From assembly GCA_001828605.1 (NCBI GenBank), contig MHZB01000065.1:1-36129 (forward strand): a DNA stretch of 36,129 bases, given 5' to 3'. The notes beneath the pieces were generated by a model. It saw only the letters and a program-made list of their open reading frames with translations. It had not been told where the DNA came from and made no database searches. The position numbers were made by a program, and so were the translations under genes. Each line of letters starts with the position of its first letter. The first letter of the stretch is position 1. Below are positions 25,627-34,045 of this stretch, one piece after another. This DNA is from Planctomycetes bacterium RIFCSPLOWO2_12_FULL_50_35 (lineage in GTDB: Bacteria > Planctomycetota > Brocadiia > Brocadiales > Bathyanammoxibiaceae).

Positions 25627-25782
25627 GTGGTAAGGGGCAATTCATGAATTGCCCCTACCACTGCCCAACGTAGCAGCCTGCAGGGGCGTATTGCAATACG
25701 CCCCTGCAAAAACTCAGAATAACATTGAGGCCTTTCCAGGGCCTTAGAACAGACCTAAATGCTGGAGGTACGGATTGAAGAC
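25627..25782. repeat. Two GGGGC-shell palindromes between glgC and the heme lipoproteins
   Basis: AGGGGCAATTCA/TGAATTGCCCCT (25633-25656) and a perfect 28-base palindrome GCAGGGGCGTATTG/CAATACGCCCCTGC (25680-25707). They lie between two plus-strand genes, so they may end the glgC transcript or cap the next one. Confidence 0.65.
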
Positions 25783-26277
25783 ATGAAACGGCGCCTTTTC
25801 CCGACATTGGCTCTATTATGCCTGCTGATGTGCCTCACGTCCTGCGACGTATCCTCCTACTACTCCTCTTCCTCGAAGGAGGAGACTGAAACGGAACAGG
25901 GAGAGGTGGACACGCCTAAAGAGACACAAGTCTCAGAGGGGGCAACCGACCAGGAACTGAAGGATGCCATGAAGTCGTCCGCAAAATACATGAAGAACCT
26001 GGAGTCTGCAATGGAATTCGGCAATTGGTCTTCCGCAAGGGCCTCGGCCAAAAAACTGGAAGACCTCATAGGTCAACGCTGTGTAAACCTTTACATAAAG
26101 ACCTACGGGTCCGCACCGGAAGAATTCGTCAACATAAGCCAGGACTTCTATACGCACGTACTCAAACTCCTCATAGCGGAGAAATACAACAAATACGACC
26201 TGGCCAGAACCCACTTCGAAGACATGAAGGCGGACTGTGAATACTGTCACAGCAAGTTCAAAAAAGAGAAAGGATAA
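25783..26277 (+). CDS. Class II cytochrome c-like lipoprotein, paralog 1
   Basis: A predicted exported 164-residue lipoprotein: hydrophobic signal with lipobox LTSC (Cys21), an acidic linker to about residue 57, then a helical domain ending in one heme c site CEYCH at 152-156. A C-terminal heme in a four-helix domain is the layout of class II cytochromes (c', c556). Met63 in LKDAM is conserved in all three neighbours and could be the sixth heme ligand. Cys100 in GQRCVNLY is also shared and is not expected for the class. The start at 25783 gives a clean signal peptide; the ATG at 25759 adds eight residues. Function as a periplasmic electron carrier or sensor is inferred. Confidence 0.78.
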   Translation: MKRRLFPTLALLCLLMCLTSCDVSSYYSSSSKEETETEQGEVDTPKETQVSEGATDQELKDAMKSSAKYMKNLESAMEFGNWSSARASAKKLEDLIGQRCVNLYIKTYGSAPEEFVNISQDFYTHVLKLLIAEKYNKYDLARTHFEDMKADCEYCHSKFKKEKG

Positions 26278-26286
26278 CGTGAAAAA

Positions 26287-26877
26287 GTGAGGGGCATCCT
26301 TCCTGCGGGCATAATTCTATTTCTTATCATCTTTGTCTATACACTCTCATGCGATAGGACTAAGGAGGAAGTCACGCAGAAGAAAAAAGAGATACCGAAA
26401 GAACAGGTGACTGCAAAGAAACAGGAGATTGCAGAACCCTCGGTTAAAGAAAAGGAACCGCCAGGAAAACCCGTACCTGAAGAACCGCCAAAACCCGTGG
26501 AAGAAGTGGTAACCATACTTAAAGACAGGGAGCAACTCAAGACTGTGATGGAAGCGGCAGAGCTTAATATGATTAAATTAAAAGACGCCCTGAGATTTGA
26601 GAACTGGGATGCGTCGAGACAGGCCGCGACCCGATTAGAGGAGCTCATAGGCAATTACTGTATCAATTTGTACCTGAAAATGAATCCCACCGTGTCGGAA
26701 GAGTTCGTAATCATCAGCCAGCGGTTCTACAACTCGTTATTCAACATCCTTATAGCGGAGATCTCAAACAACTTCGATGCGGCCTGGACCCAATATGTGC
26801 AGATGAAGGCCGATTGCGGCGAATGCCACAGCAAGTTCAGAAAGGAGGGTGGGGCTGTCACCCCTATGAAAAAATGA
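26287..26877 (+). CDS. Class II cytochrome c-like lipoprotein, paralog 2
   Basis: This 196-residue paralog starts at a GTG nine bases after the previous stop. Its hydrophobic signal ends in LSC (Cys22), followed by a long Lys/Glu/Pro-rich linker (about 24-78). The heme domain has Met88 in LKTVM, the shared Cys125 in GNYCINLY and a heme site CGECH at 177-181, 15 residues from the C-terminus. The linker is longer than in paralog 1, as if the domain must reach further from the membrane. The three genes are closely packed and co-transcribed. The redox partner cannot be identified from the window. Confidence 0.78.
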   Translation: MRGILPAGIILFLIIFVYTLSCDRTKEEVTQKKKEIPKEQVTAKKQEIAEPSVKEKEPPGKPVPEEPPKPVEEVVTILKDREQLKTVMEAAELNMIKLKDALRFENWDASRQAATRLEELIGNYCINLYLKMNPTVSEEFVIISQRFYNSLFNILIAEISNNFDAAWTQYVQMKADCGECHSKFRKEGGAVTPMKK

Positions 26878-27437
26878 GCAAAGCACTCTACCTTTGCCTG
26901 ATACTGCTGCTCGTCTCTGTAAATTTAATATCCTGCAGAAAAAAAGAACCTGAGGAGCAGCAGGTTGTACTGAAAGAGGAAGAGAAAGAATTCTTTAAAG
27001 AGGAAATACCCCCGCTTGAAGAGTGGGCAACGCAGGAGTGGGAAGAGAGGGAGGTAACGGAGGCGGAGCCGCCCATAGAGCTTGAAACCCCCGGAGGTCT
27101 CAAAGAGGCCATGGCCTCCACTTCCCGCGCCGTGAGAGAGCTTAGCAGAAGCGTGGAAAAAGACGACTGGGAGGAAATAAAAAATTCCGGGAGAAAGGTA
27201 GAAGACCTGATAGCCGGACGTTGCGTCACTCTATACTTCAAACAACACCCTTCAGGCGTACCCACGGACTTTATCGTCATAGGCGACAGATTCAGAAACT
27301 CCATACAGGCCCTCGTCAGGGAGGCACAGGCGGGCCGCGGCGACCTGGTGCGCGACGAATTCGGCAAGGTAAAGGCAACCTGCAAGGACTGCCACAAGCT
27401 CTTCAAAAAAGATGGTGGGGAGGAACCTCTGCCCTAA
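26874..27437 (+). CDS. Class II cytochrome c-like lipoprotein, paralog 3
   Basis: The ATG at 26874 overlaps the stop of paralog 2 in ATGA, so translation is coupled; the in-frame ATG at 26814 lies inside paralog 2 and is rejected. The 187-residue product has a signal with lipobox LISC (Cys21), a very acidic linker (about 24-70), Met80 in LKEAM, Cys117 in AGRCVTLY and a C-terminal heme site CKDCH at 170-174. It is the most divergent of the three in its first helix. The terminator at 27457 closes the cluster. Confidence 0.78.
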   Translation: MSKALYLCLILLLVSVNLISCRKKEPEEQQVVLKEEEKEFFKEEIPPLEEWATQEWEEREVTEAEPPIELETPGGLKEAMASTSRAVRELSRSVEKDDWEEIKNSGRKVEDLIAGRCVTLYFKQHPSGVPTDFIVIGDRFRNSIQALVREAQAGRGDLVRDEFGKVKATCKDCHKLFKKDGGEEPLP

Positions 27438-27456
27438 AAGACGGCCATTACATTTC

Positions 27457-27487
27457 GCAGGGGCGGGGTAACCCCGCCCCTGCTTTT
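27457..27487 (+). terminator. Terminator of the heme lipoprotein cluster
   Basis: GCAGGGGCGGGG (27457-27468) and CCCCGCCCCTGC (27472-27483) form a 12-bp GC-rich stem with a three-base loop, followed by TTTT. It lies 20 bases after the stop of paralog 3. It also belongs to the GGGGC-shell palindrome family. Confidence 0.75.
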
Positions 27488-27499
27488 AAAAAACAGACA

Positions 27500-27592
27500 T
27501 CCGCCTAAGGCGGACAATGTACCATCTATCCCAGTTCCCACTCCTGAGAAACGCTTGTTACGCCCCCGTAGGGGCGTATGGCTATACGCCCC
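27500..27592. repeat. Short palindromes upstream of selC
   Basis: TCCGCCTAAGGCGGA (about 27501-27515) and a GGGGCGTAT/ATACGCCCC palindrome (27571-27592) are present. The sequence between the terminator and the tRNA holds no credible gene. Confidence 0.5.
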
Positions 27593-27676
27593 ACAATATA
27601 CCCTGGACACGTAGACACGCAGGGTGCGTTTTAACGCACCAAGTCCACCCTACCAACCGCATCGACAGAGAAAAAA

Positions 27677-27773
27677 TGGCGGGAACGTGTGGGAGTCGAA
27701 CCCACCCATCCGCTTCTTAGGCGGATAAACCGGATTTGAAGTCCGTCAGGGCCACCGGGCCCCATCCATTCCC
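27677..27773 (-). tRNA. selC: tRNA-Sec (anticodon TCA)
   Basis: A 97-base selenocysteine tRNA including an encoded CCA. It shows a long acceptor stem (5' GGGAATGG; seven pairs and an eighth G-A mismatch), a six-pair D stem with a four-base loop, and anticodon loop CTTCAAA with TCA at 27737-27739. A long variable arm (ATCCGC/GCGGAT with a seven-base loop), a T arm of five pairs with loop TTCGACT, and G before CCA complete it. The overall layout matches bacterial tRNASec and differs from canonical tRNAs. The outermost anticodon-stem pair also looks mismatched. It implies that selenoproteins exist in this genome; none is evident in the window. Confidence 0.93.
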
Positions 27774-28217
27774 GTTCGACGCCAGCTTATCATATCACCA
27801 TACTTCAGGCAAGCGTCAGCAGCTCCGATACAGAGATGTAAAAGGGGTGTTCGAGGTATCTTTTTATGGTGTAGCTGCCCCATTTATGGGGCTTATACAG
27901 TAGCCTGATAAATCAGGCAACTACGTTGGGTTAGTAGCGGCGGGCTTCGGCCGTGAGCCCTTCGATGAACTCAGGGGCTGAGCCTGTCGAAGCCTCAGCC
28001 GAACGGTCTCCGCACCCGACGTGAAAACGGCTCATGCAGAGGCGCGCAGTGGGTGTCGCAGGGCTTAAGCCCTGCGACACCCACTGCCAATGTAGCGTGC
28101 GAGCCTGCCTCGCACGTTGATCTAGTCTGTAGGCGGAACAAATTATACCAAAGTCAAGATGACAACCAGCGACCACACACCATTTTTATGATGTAGTATC
28201 CGTCTTAGGCAGGGAAA
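27774..28217. repeat. Repeat island between selC and htrA
   Basis: No gene is credible. It contains GCCCCATTTATGGGGC (about 27876-27891), CCTGATAAATCAGG (about 27904-27917), a CTTCGGCCGTGAGC/CTGAGC composite (about 27943-28015) and a GTGCGA/TCGCAC hairpin (about 28098-28114). The 42-bp perfect palindrome listed separately is here as well. Confidence 0.6.
28046..28087. repeat. Perfect 42-bp palindrome
   Basis: The arms of 21 bases meet with no spacer at TT/AA (28066/28067). I checked every pair from GC at 28046/28087 inward and found no mismatch. No T tract follows on either side, so a plain terminator is not obvious. Confidence 0.85.
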
Positions 28218-29627
28218 CTACCTTGCCCTTAGACTTACGTAGCCCTGGTGCGCCCCGTACTGGTCTGTCCAGGCGAGACCCACGTCTACAATCTGTCCGC
28301 TCTTCAGTTTTTCGAGGAGGAGGGCCAACTGCTCAAGGTTTGATATGCTGTAATTCCCCAGGCTTGTTATGACATAATCCGCCCCCAGGCCAACCTCTGC
28401 CGCAGGGCCGGCGCGGTCAACGTCCGTTATCAAAACACCGCCGCTGACCCACCGGAGACCGAGGCGCTCGGCTATCTCCGGCGTCAGTTCCTGGACACCT
28501 GCGCCCAGTTTCTTCAAGGCCAGCTCCTCGGCCGAAGGCACAGGGACTTTGCCCAGCTTGAGGGAGAAATCCTTCTGCCTGCCGTCTCTGTCCACTACTA
28601 TCTTCAGGCTGTCCCCAGCCTCCTTCTTCAGCAGATATTTCTCAAACTCGAGTGCGTCTATAACCGTTTGACCGTCAACCTCGCGTATCACATCCCCTTC
28701 GTGAAGACCCGCTTTATCGGCGGGGCTGCCCTTCTCCACCGTTTCAACGCCGACACCCTGCTGACCTTTTGGCGGTTCTTTCACCACCGCCCCCAACCAG
28801 ACCTTGTTTATCTGCTGGAAGTCAAAGAGCTTTATGAGGGTCTTTCTGACCTTATCCACAGGTATGGCGAACCCGATCCCCTGCGCCGCGCTGACAATGG
28901 CGGTGTTTATGCCTATAAGCTCACCGTTTATGTTGACTAAAGGGCCGCCGCTGTTGCCGGGGTTTATCAGGGCGTCCGTCTGTATAAGCCCCTCGTACTT
29001 TATCACGCCAGACCTGCCCTGGAGGGTGATAGTCCTCTCTGTGGCGCTGAGCACACCTGTGGTCACCGAGTTCTTGAATCCAAGCGGGTTACCAAGCGCA
29101 ATCACAGACTCCCCTATCATCAGGTCTTCTGACGTACCCATCTCTACGTAGGGAAACGGCTTCGGCGAATCCATCTTCAGCACCGCCAGGTCGTTTTGGG
29201 GGTCGGAGCTGACCAGCTTGGCCTCATAAGTGGAGCCGTCCGACAGGGTAACAATGATCTTTGACGCTACGCTGATTACGTGCTCGTTGGTAACTATATA
29301 GCCCGTTGGGTCTATGATGACACCGGAGCCCAGCGGCGTCTCTACCTTCTTTTCTTCGTACGTGCCGAAAAAATCCTCAAATAATTTTTGAAAGAGGTCG
29401 CCCCTGTCCATAAACTGGTCGCCGCGCCGTGCCATAACCATGCGCTCGGTGCTTATATTAGCCACGGAAGGGCTCACCTTCTCCACCGCAATGACCACGG
29501 GGTTTCTTCTGTCAGACGCAGGTTCTCCCCAGGCAGTCCCCCCGTCCTGGTGGGAGGCTGCAGGCACATTAATCGTCATTGCTGCGCAAACGATAAAGAC
29601 AAGTATAATAAGGACCGGTATTCTCAT
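28218..29627 (-). CDS. degP: Do/HtrA (DegP-like) periplasmic serine protease
   Basis: An exported chaperone-protease of the S1C family that degrades misfolded envelope proteins. The 469-residue protein has a signal peptide (MRIPVLIILVFIVCAAMTINVPA), a trypsin-like domain with the triad His in TNEHV, Asp in NDLAVLK and Ser in GNSGGP, and two PDZ domains (roughly residues 265-350 and 370-460). The Q-linker and LA-loop region carry a FQKLFEDFFGTYEEKK insertion typical of DegP/DegQ. The ATG at 29627 is preferred over 29651 because AGGTG lies upstream and the signal peptide starts cleanly. DegP, DegQ and DegS cannot be told apart here, but two PDZ domains exclude DegS. Confidence 0.93.
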   Translation of the reverse strand: MRIPVLIILVFIVCAAMTINVPAASHQDGGTAWGEPASDRRNPVVIAVEKVSPSVANISTERMVMARRGDQFMDRGDLFQKLFEDFFGTYEEKKVETPLGSGVIIDPTGYIVTNEHVISVASKIIVTLSDGSTYEAKLVSSDPQNDLAVLKMDSPKPFPYVEMGTSEDLMIGESVIALGNPLGFKNSVTTGVLSATERTITLQGRSGVIKYEGLIQTDALINPGNSGGPLVNINGELIGINTAIVSAAQGIGFAIPVDKVRKTLIKLFDFQQINKVWLGAVVKEPPKGQQGVGVETVEKGSPADKAGLHEGDVIREVDGQTVIDALEFEKYLLKKEAGDSLKIVVDRDGRQKDFSLKLGKVPVPSAEELALKKLGAGVQELTPEIAERLGLRWVSGGVLITDVDRAGPAAEVGLGADYVITSLGNYSISNLEQLALLLEKLKSGQIVDVGLAWTDQYGAHQGYVSLRAR

Positions 29628-29882
29628 CGATAACACACCTCTAAGAAGCATTTGTTACATAACTGTAGGGGCGTATTGCAATACGCCCCTGCAGTTTGTA
29701 TTCCATTGACTGCATCAATGGGTTTTTCCAGAGACATCCGCCTTAGGCGGACTGGATTCCATGAAAAGACACCTTTACAAAAACCTCATACAATAAAAAA
29801 GGCCCTGTAGAGATGGTTAACCACTCCACAAGACCGAGATAAAGAAAAACCCTTTAAGTCTGCAACAACGGTCACATCAGTA
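29628..29882. other. Intergenic repeats between DUF4340 gene and htrA
   Basis: It contains a CTGTAGGGGCGTATTG/CAATACGCCCCTGCAG palindrome (29663-29694), a CCATTGAC/TCAATGG pair (about 29703-29721), and TCCGCC/GGCGGA (about 29737-29751). No coding sequence is seen. Confidence 0.55.
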
Positions 29883-32510
29883 TCAATGCCCTCCCTTCGG
29901 GGCAGATTCGTTACTGCCGTGGCCACCGCCACTGCCGCTTCCATGGCCGCCACCGTAGTCTGTGCCGTGACCGCCACCAGAACCACCTCCATGGCCACCG
30001 CCGTAGCTGTCTCCGTGACCGCCTTCATAGCCGCCCATACCATGACCACCGCCATAATCACCGCCATGACCGCCGCCGTAGCTGTCTCCGTGACCGCCTT
30101 CATAGCCGCCCATACCGTGGCCACCGCCATAATCACCCCCATGACCGCCGCCGTAGCTGCCTCCGTGGCCGCCATATCCACCGGTGCCGTGACCGCCTCC
30201 GTAGTCGCCCGGATCGCCGTAGCTGCCGCCCATGGACGGCATAGGCGGTTTGAGGTCCACAATAGCCTGCCCCTTTATCAGTTTCTGAACATCCGCATTA
30301 CTTAAGACAAAAATAAAGTCCGAGTTACTTATCTTTGCAAAATAGGGCTGCTCGGCGGCAGGCTGGCTCATTACCAATACCTTTTCGCCCTTGTTGTCAT
30401 TCAGTGTGATTGTTGCCTGGGGTTTATCCAGACCGTATTTTGCGAGGTCGGTTGATTTGTATTCGGCAATGGACTCGGCCTTCAGATTCTTCAGGCTGTA
30501 GAGGACTGCGTCTATCTCCTTGCTGAGCACCTCCTTCTTTTCCGGCTTGAGCATCTCCCATACCTCGGCCTTCTTTTCATAAAGCGTCTCTTTTTCCGGG
30601 AAATTCAGGTGCACTCTACTAACGGTATCGGAGTCAAACTGCGCGACAACCTTGGACGTCAAGTCTCCCTCCAGGTATCTGATATCCGTCCAGCTCATGT
30701 GAAATACAAGGTTGCCGCCGTCTATTATGGCGTAAGAGTCCACATTTTGACCTTCTTTTACCCTGTTCCCCACAAGGACGGTCTTGCTGATCATTTCAGC
30801 CTTCTTGTCGCTCTTTTCGGACAGGAAGATGTCTTCCCCCTTTCCCTCCGGAGCTTCTTCCTTTTCTTCTACATATACCTCTTCTTCGTAGGTAATGGTG
30901 GCCTTTATCCTTGGGTTGTCCAGCCCATACTGTGCAAGGTCCTTAGGTGACTCGACCTCGCAGTTCTCCGCCTTCAGGAAAGAGAGTGACCACACAATGT
31001 TATTTATCATCTCCTCGTCGGTATCTATCACCATCGGCTCGCTCAGCATCCATTTCTCGGTCGCACCCTTCTCCCTGCCGGCCACGAAACGCCGGTCCTT
31101 TCTGTCTATCACCAATTTTCTCGCATTATCCCTGTTAAATTCCAGCATCAGCCTGTCACGGAAGGTCAGGTAACCCCGGGTGGCCGGCTCGTAGAAATTG
31201 TCGGCCTTCACGGAGAACACAGGCTCCTCACCCGCACGCTTCACGTAACACAGGGCGCCCCTCTTGTCTTTACTGCCCACCTGCAGTCTTACGGGTTCTT
31301 TATCCTTGACGGCAATGGTTATCTCTGCGGCGGGTTCTTTAAGCCCGTAGGCGCTGAGGTCTGCCGGCTTATCATCGACAAAGTTCTGTATCTCCATATC
31401 CTTTATTGCGTCAAGAAAGCTCTTGAAGGCGTCCCTGTCGGCAAGCACCTCTACAGGCTTTTTAATCATATAGTCGTACTGCACCGTCTTCTCAATCTCT
31501 ATTTCCTGGTCCTTGGTCTTTATCGCACATTTTGTCACGTAAAGCGAGTCTACTTCCCTGGCCAGTTTTTTGGCCCTGAGTTCGTTGGGGTTCTTCTTAA
31601 AGAGCCCTGCGGTAGTGTCCTTAAGGAAGAATACGGCAGGGCCCTCACGGCGCTTGGCGTAGACCTTATTGTCGCGGGTATGACCGAGCAAAACGCCCTG
31701 TGATACGCCCTTCTGGTAGGCAACTGCGGTAATCTGGGGGTTGTCCAGGCCAAACGTGGAGAGGTCTTTCGGCTCATCGGTTATAAAGTCGTTCTTGTCT
31801 ACCACGAGCGCATTTAGATTATAGACGACCTGCATTATCTTTTCGTTATCGCCGCTGTCGGCTATGGGCTGCGTAACCCTCCAGTCAACTCCGCTCCTGG
31901 CGCATTCCACCACCTCGCCGGAGGCATATTTCAGCTCAATCCTGTCTATGGCGTTGGGGTCTATCTCCAGTACGTTTTTGCTCCGCAGTTCGCTAAGCGT
32001 TTTGGCAAGTCTCTCCAGAAGCGTACCGGATACCAGAAGTACATCCTTCGAACCTTCCAGCTTAATGTAGACCTCGTTGCCGCCCGCCCTCTTCTCGCCC
32101 ACGGAGAACGTGTGCTTGTCGTCGGGGCCCGTCCAATAAGAGAACACGATCTTCGGCTTCTCAAGTCCGTAGCCTGCCAGGTCGGTCCCCTCGCCGCCGA
32201 CTTCAACAGTACCTATCTTTTTAAGGAATTCCATCTCGGTAAGGATGCTGGTAACCTCTGCCAGGTCGGCCTTCAGCTCAAGGGGTTTTCTCATGGCCCA
32301 GTCACCCTGCTCCAGCTTCTCCATTACAAACAGGCCGTCTTCCCTGTTTATCTCGATCTTTCTGACCCTGTTAGACTCGTAACCCGGAAATACCTGTTTG
32401 GCTTGAAGCTGCCATTCATCGGTAGTAAGTTTATTCTTCTCGTAGAATTGGACAAACAGCGCAAGCACGGCAACTATACCCAGGAGTATTATGGTGGTTT
32501 TTAGTCTCAT
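29883..32510 (-). CDS. DUF4340 membrane-anchored protein with a Gly/His-rich C-terminal tail
   Basis: An 875-residue protein. The N-terminal segment LKTTIILLGIVAVLALFVQFY is a membrane anchor, and the rest faces the periplasm. About five DUF4340-type units follow, each beginning with DL--YGL--P (for example DLSTFGLDNPQITAV, DLAKYGLDKPQATIT) and continuing with V-G----G--YA. The last 115 residues are about half Gly with 13 His, Tyr and Asp, in the pattern YGGGHGGDYGGGHGMGGYEGGHG. DUF4340 proteins often sit next to gliding-type ABC genes, as here, but their role is unknown. The ATG at 32510 starts 10 bases after the GldG-like stop. The tail could bind metal or self-associate; that is inference. 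Confidence 0.82.
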   Translation of the reverse strand: MRLKTTIILLGIVAVLALFVQFYEKNKLTTDEWQLQAKQVFPGYESNRVRKIEINREDGLFVMEKLEQGDWAMRKPLELKADLAEVTSILTEMEFLKKIGTVEVGGEGTDLAGYGLEKPKIVFSYWTGPDDKHTFSVGEKRAGGNEVYIKLEGSKDVLLVSGTLLERLAKTLSELRSKNVLEIDPNAIDRIELKYASGEVVECARSGVDWRVTQPIADSGDNEKIMQVVYNLNALVVDKNDFITDEPKDLSTFGLDNPQITAVAYQKGVSQGVLLGHTRDNKVYAKRREGPAVFFLKDTTAGLFKKNPNELRAKKLAREVDSLYVTKCAIKTKDQEIEIEKTVQYDYMIKKPVEVLADRDAFKSFLDAIKDMEIQNFVDDKPADLSAYGLKEPAAEITIAVKDKEPVRLQVGSKDKRGALCYVKRAGEEPVFSVKADNFYEPATRGYLTFRDRLMLEFNRDNARKLVIDRKDRRFVAGREKGATEKWMLSEPMVIDTDEEMINNIVWSLSFLKAENCEVESPKDLAQYGLDNPRIKATITYEEEVYVEEKEEAPEGKGEDIFLSEKSDKKAEMISKTVLVGNRVKEGQNVDSYAIIDGGNLVFHMSWTDIRYLEGDLTSKVVAQFDSDTVSRVHLNFPEKETLYEKKAEVWEMLKPEKKEVLSKEIDAVLYSLKNLKAESIAEYKSTDLAKYGLDKPQATITLNDNKGEKVLVMSQPAAEQPYFAKISNSDFIFVLSNADVQKLIKGQAIVDLKPPMPSMGGSYGDPGDYGGGHGTGGYGGHGGSYGGGHGGDYGGGHGMGGYEGGHGDSYGGGHGGDYGGGHGMGGYEGGHGDSYGGGHGGGSGGGHGTDYGGGHGSGSGGGHGSNESAPKGGH
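29905..30240 (-). repeat. 75-bp tandem repeat encoding the Gly/His-rich tail
   Basis: Copies of CCGTAGCTGTCTCCGTGACC begin at 30001 and 30076, and a diverged one at 30151. The period is 75 bases, or 25 residues of DYGGGHGMGGYEGGHGDSY-type sequence. The two full copies differ at only a few bases, so copy number may vary between strains. Confidence 0.8.
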
Positions 32511-32520
32511 ATTCTCTCTG

Positions 32521-34038
32521 TTACCTCCTCCTCTTCCACCACACAAATGTGCCGGTCAGCAGTCCGAGTCCGGGGATTACGGCCACGGAGAGCCAGTATA
32601 TAAGCTTCATCTGCTCAGGGGCTACGTTTGCGCGCCTCACGTCGGGCGGTTTCGCAGATATACCCAGCTTGGTCTCTTTCTGGGTGAGCCAGTTTATGGA
32701 ATTCAAAAAGATGTCGTGGTTGCCCGGGTTCGGGGAATACTCGTTAGCGACAAAGTCAACGTCGCCGAAGACCGCAAGGCGCAGGCCCTCTACGGACGAT
32801 TCCTTGGGGAAAGAGCCATGGGCGACGGCCGCCTGTGCGGCGGTGTCCACCGGTTCGACCGTTGCGGCAATCGCTATGGGGCCCGGAATGTCCTTGTCCT
32901 GAGTGAATTCGGGTTTCTTGTTCGCAATCCCTATCTCCGTCTCGCCCCAACTGTTATCCGGACCCATCGCCAGGCTCTTGGTCTGATACGGCCTGTCGTT
33001 GGTAGGGGGAATACCCTCTACCGGGCATGCGCCAAAGAACACGCTGTTTATGGACTTCATGTCCTGCGTTATCCTGTGCTCCGGATACCTTTCCTGATTG
33101 ACGTATATCTCCGCAACCGTCTGCAGGCCGAAGAAAGGCAGTTGTACCCTGTTGTAGACCACGGCGTCGGTCCTTACGTTTATATTGTATTCTTTGAGTA
33201 ACTCCTCAAGCCCCGTCCTGGTATAGGGACCAAAGGCCGGCTCCAGACACACGAGGAGTTTACCTTTTTTATTGTCTACGTAGTTGCGCATAAGCGCTAT
33301 TTCCTCGGAACCGAACGGTTTTGTAGGACCGGCGATTATCAAGACGTCGCAGTCCGCCGGTACCTCTTTTCTGGTCATAAGGTCAAGAGGCACGACGTTG
33401 AAGTTATCCCTCTTCAGCGCCGTAATAATGTCCGAAAAACCCTGCCGGTCGTAGTCCTCGAGACCGCGTTCCCCGTGACCCGTAGTGATGTATATAGAGG
33501 TCTGCTTTTCTTCAGTAACGCTCAGTATTGCGGCCGTAAAGACCTCCTCGCCCTTAAACTTAAACGGGAATTCCTTTTCTATCACCTCGGCCTGGCCCAC
33601 GTGTTTTGCCTTGCTGCCGCACTCAACTATGACGGTATTGATCTGTATGTTCTCGGCCTTTATCCGCTCGGTAAGCTCCCTCATTTTGGTGGGATTACGT
33701 ATGGGGTCTACGTGCACCAGGCTGATCTTATCTGATTGATACTCGTACTCCCGAAGGATGTCCATAATCCCGTCAAAGAACATCTCACCTTCGTTGAAGA
33801 GCACGGTCACCGTTACGGGCGCCTGAAGGCCCTTTAAGATGTTTTTGGTCTTGTCGGATATGGAGAATCTGCCGCTGGAGGTGAAATCAAAACGCACATA
33901 ATGTCTGGCGTTAATGTAGCTTACAAAGGCAAAAATACCGATGGCAATAAGGGTCATCAGCACCACGTTCGTACCTATGACCGCCTTTTTCCTGAACAGC
34001 CCGCTGACGTTAAAACGCCTGGATTTCTCTTTTTCCAA
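32521..34038 (-). CDS. GldG-like ABC transporter auxiliary protein
   Basis: A 505-residue protein with one N-terminal membrane segment (AVIGTNVVLMTLIAIGIFAFV) and one near the C-terminus (LIYWLSVAVIPGLGLLTGTFVWW). The central region resembles the ABC_transp_aux / GldG domain: VHVDPIRN, YITTGHGERGLEDYDRQGFS and LIIAGPTKPF. In Bacteroidota GldG works with GldF and GldA in gliding and secretion; elsewhere the partner genes are kept without motility. The TTG at 34038, seven bases after the permease stop and with AAGG nearby, is preferred. An open frame reaching 34281 lies inside the permease gene. Translation is coupled with the permease. Confidence 0.85.
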   Translation of the reverse strand: MEKEKSRRFNVSGLFRKKAVIGTNVVLMTLIAIGIFAFVSYINARHYVRFDFTSSGRFSISDKTKNILKGLQAPVTVTVLFNEGEMFFDGIMDILREYEYQSDKISLVHVDPIRNPTKMRELTERIKAENIQINTVIVECGSKAKHVGQAEVIEKEFPFKFKGEEVFTAAILSVTEEKQTSIYITTGHGERGLEDYDRQGFSDIITALKRDNFNVVPLDLMTRKEVPADCDVLIIAGPTKPFGSEEIALMRNYVDNKKGKLLVCLEPAFGPYTRTGLEELLKEYNINVRTDAVVYNRVQLPFFGLQTVAEIYVNQERYPEHRITQDMKSINSVFFGACPVEGIPPTNDRPYQTKSLAMGPDNSWGETEIGIANKKPEFTQDKDIPGPIAIAATVEPVDTAAQAAVAHGSFPKESSVEGLRLAVFGDVDFVANEYSPNPGNHDIFLNSINWLTQKETKLGISAKPPDVRRANVAPEQMKLIYWLSVAVIPGLGLLTGTFVWWKRRR

Positions 34039-34045
34039 AACTACC

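Noticed and set aside
16876-27437. In-frame UGA codons as possible selenocysteine sites
   Set aside because: Genes ending in TGA show no conserved continuation. Two of these stops overlap the next start codon, so none is a supported selenoprotein.
27931-28176. Minus-strand reading frame across the palindrome island
   Set aside because: It is built from repeat sequence with no ribosome-binding site or recognisable domain.
30001-30225. Regular 75-bp repeats considered as a CRISPR-like array
   Set aside because: The units are adjacent and in-frame within a coding sequence, without unique spacers.
29886-30305. Plus-strand reading frame of Ala/Val/Thr-rich sequence
   Set aside because: It is the antisense shadow of the Gly/His-rich tail of the DUF4340 gene and has no independent features.
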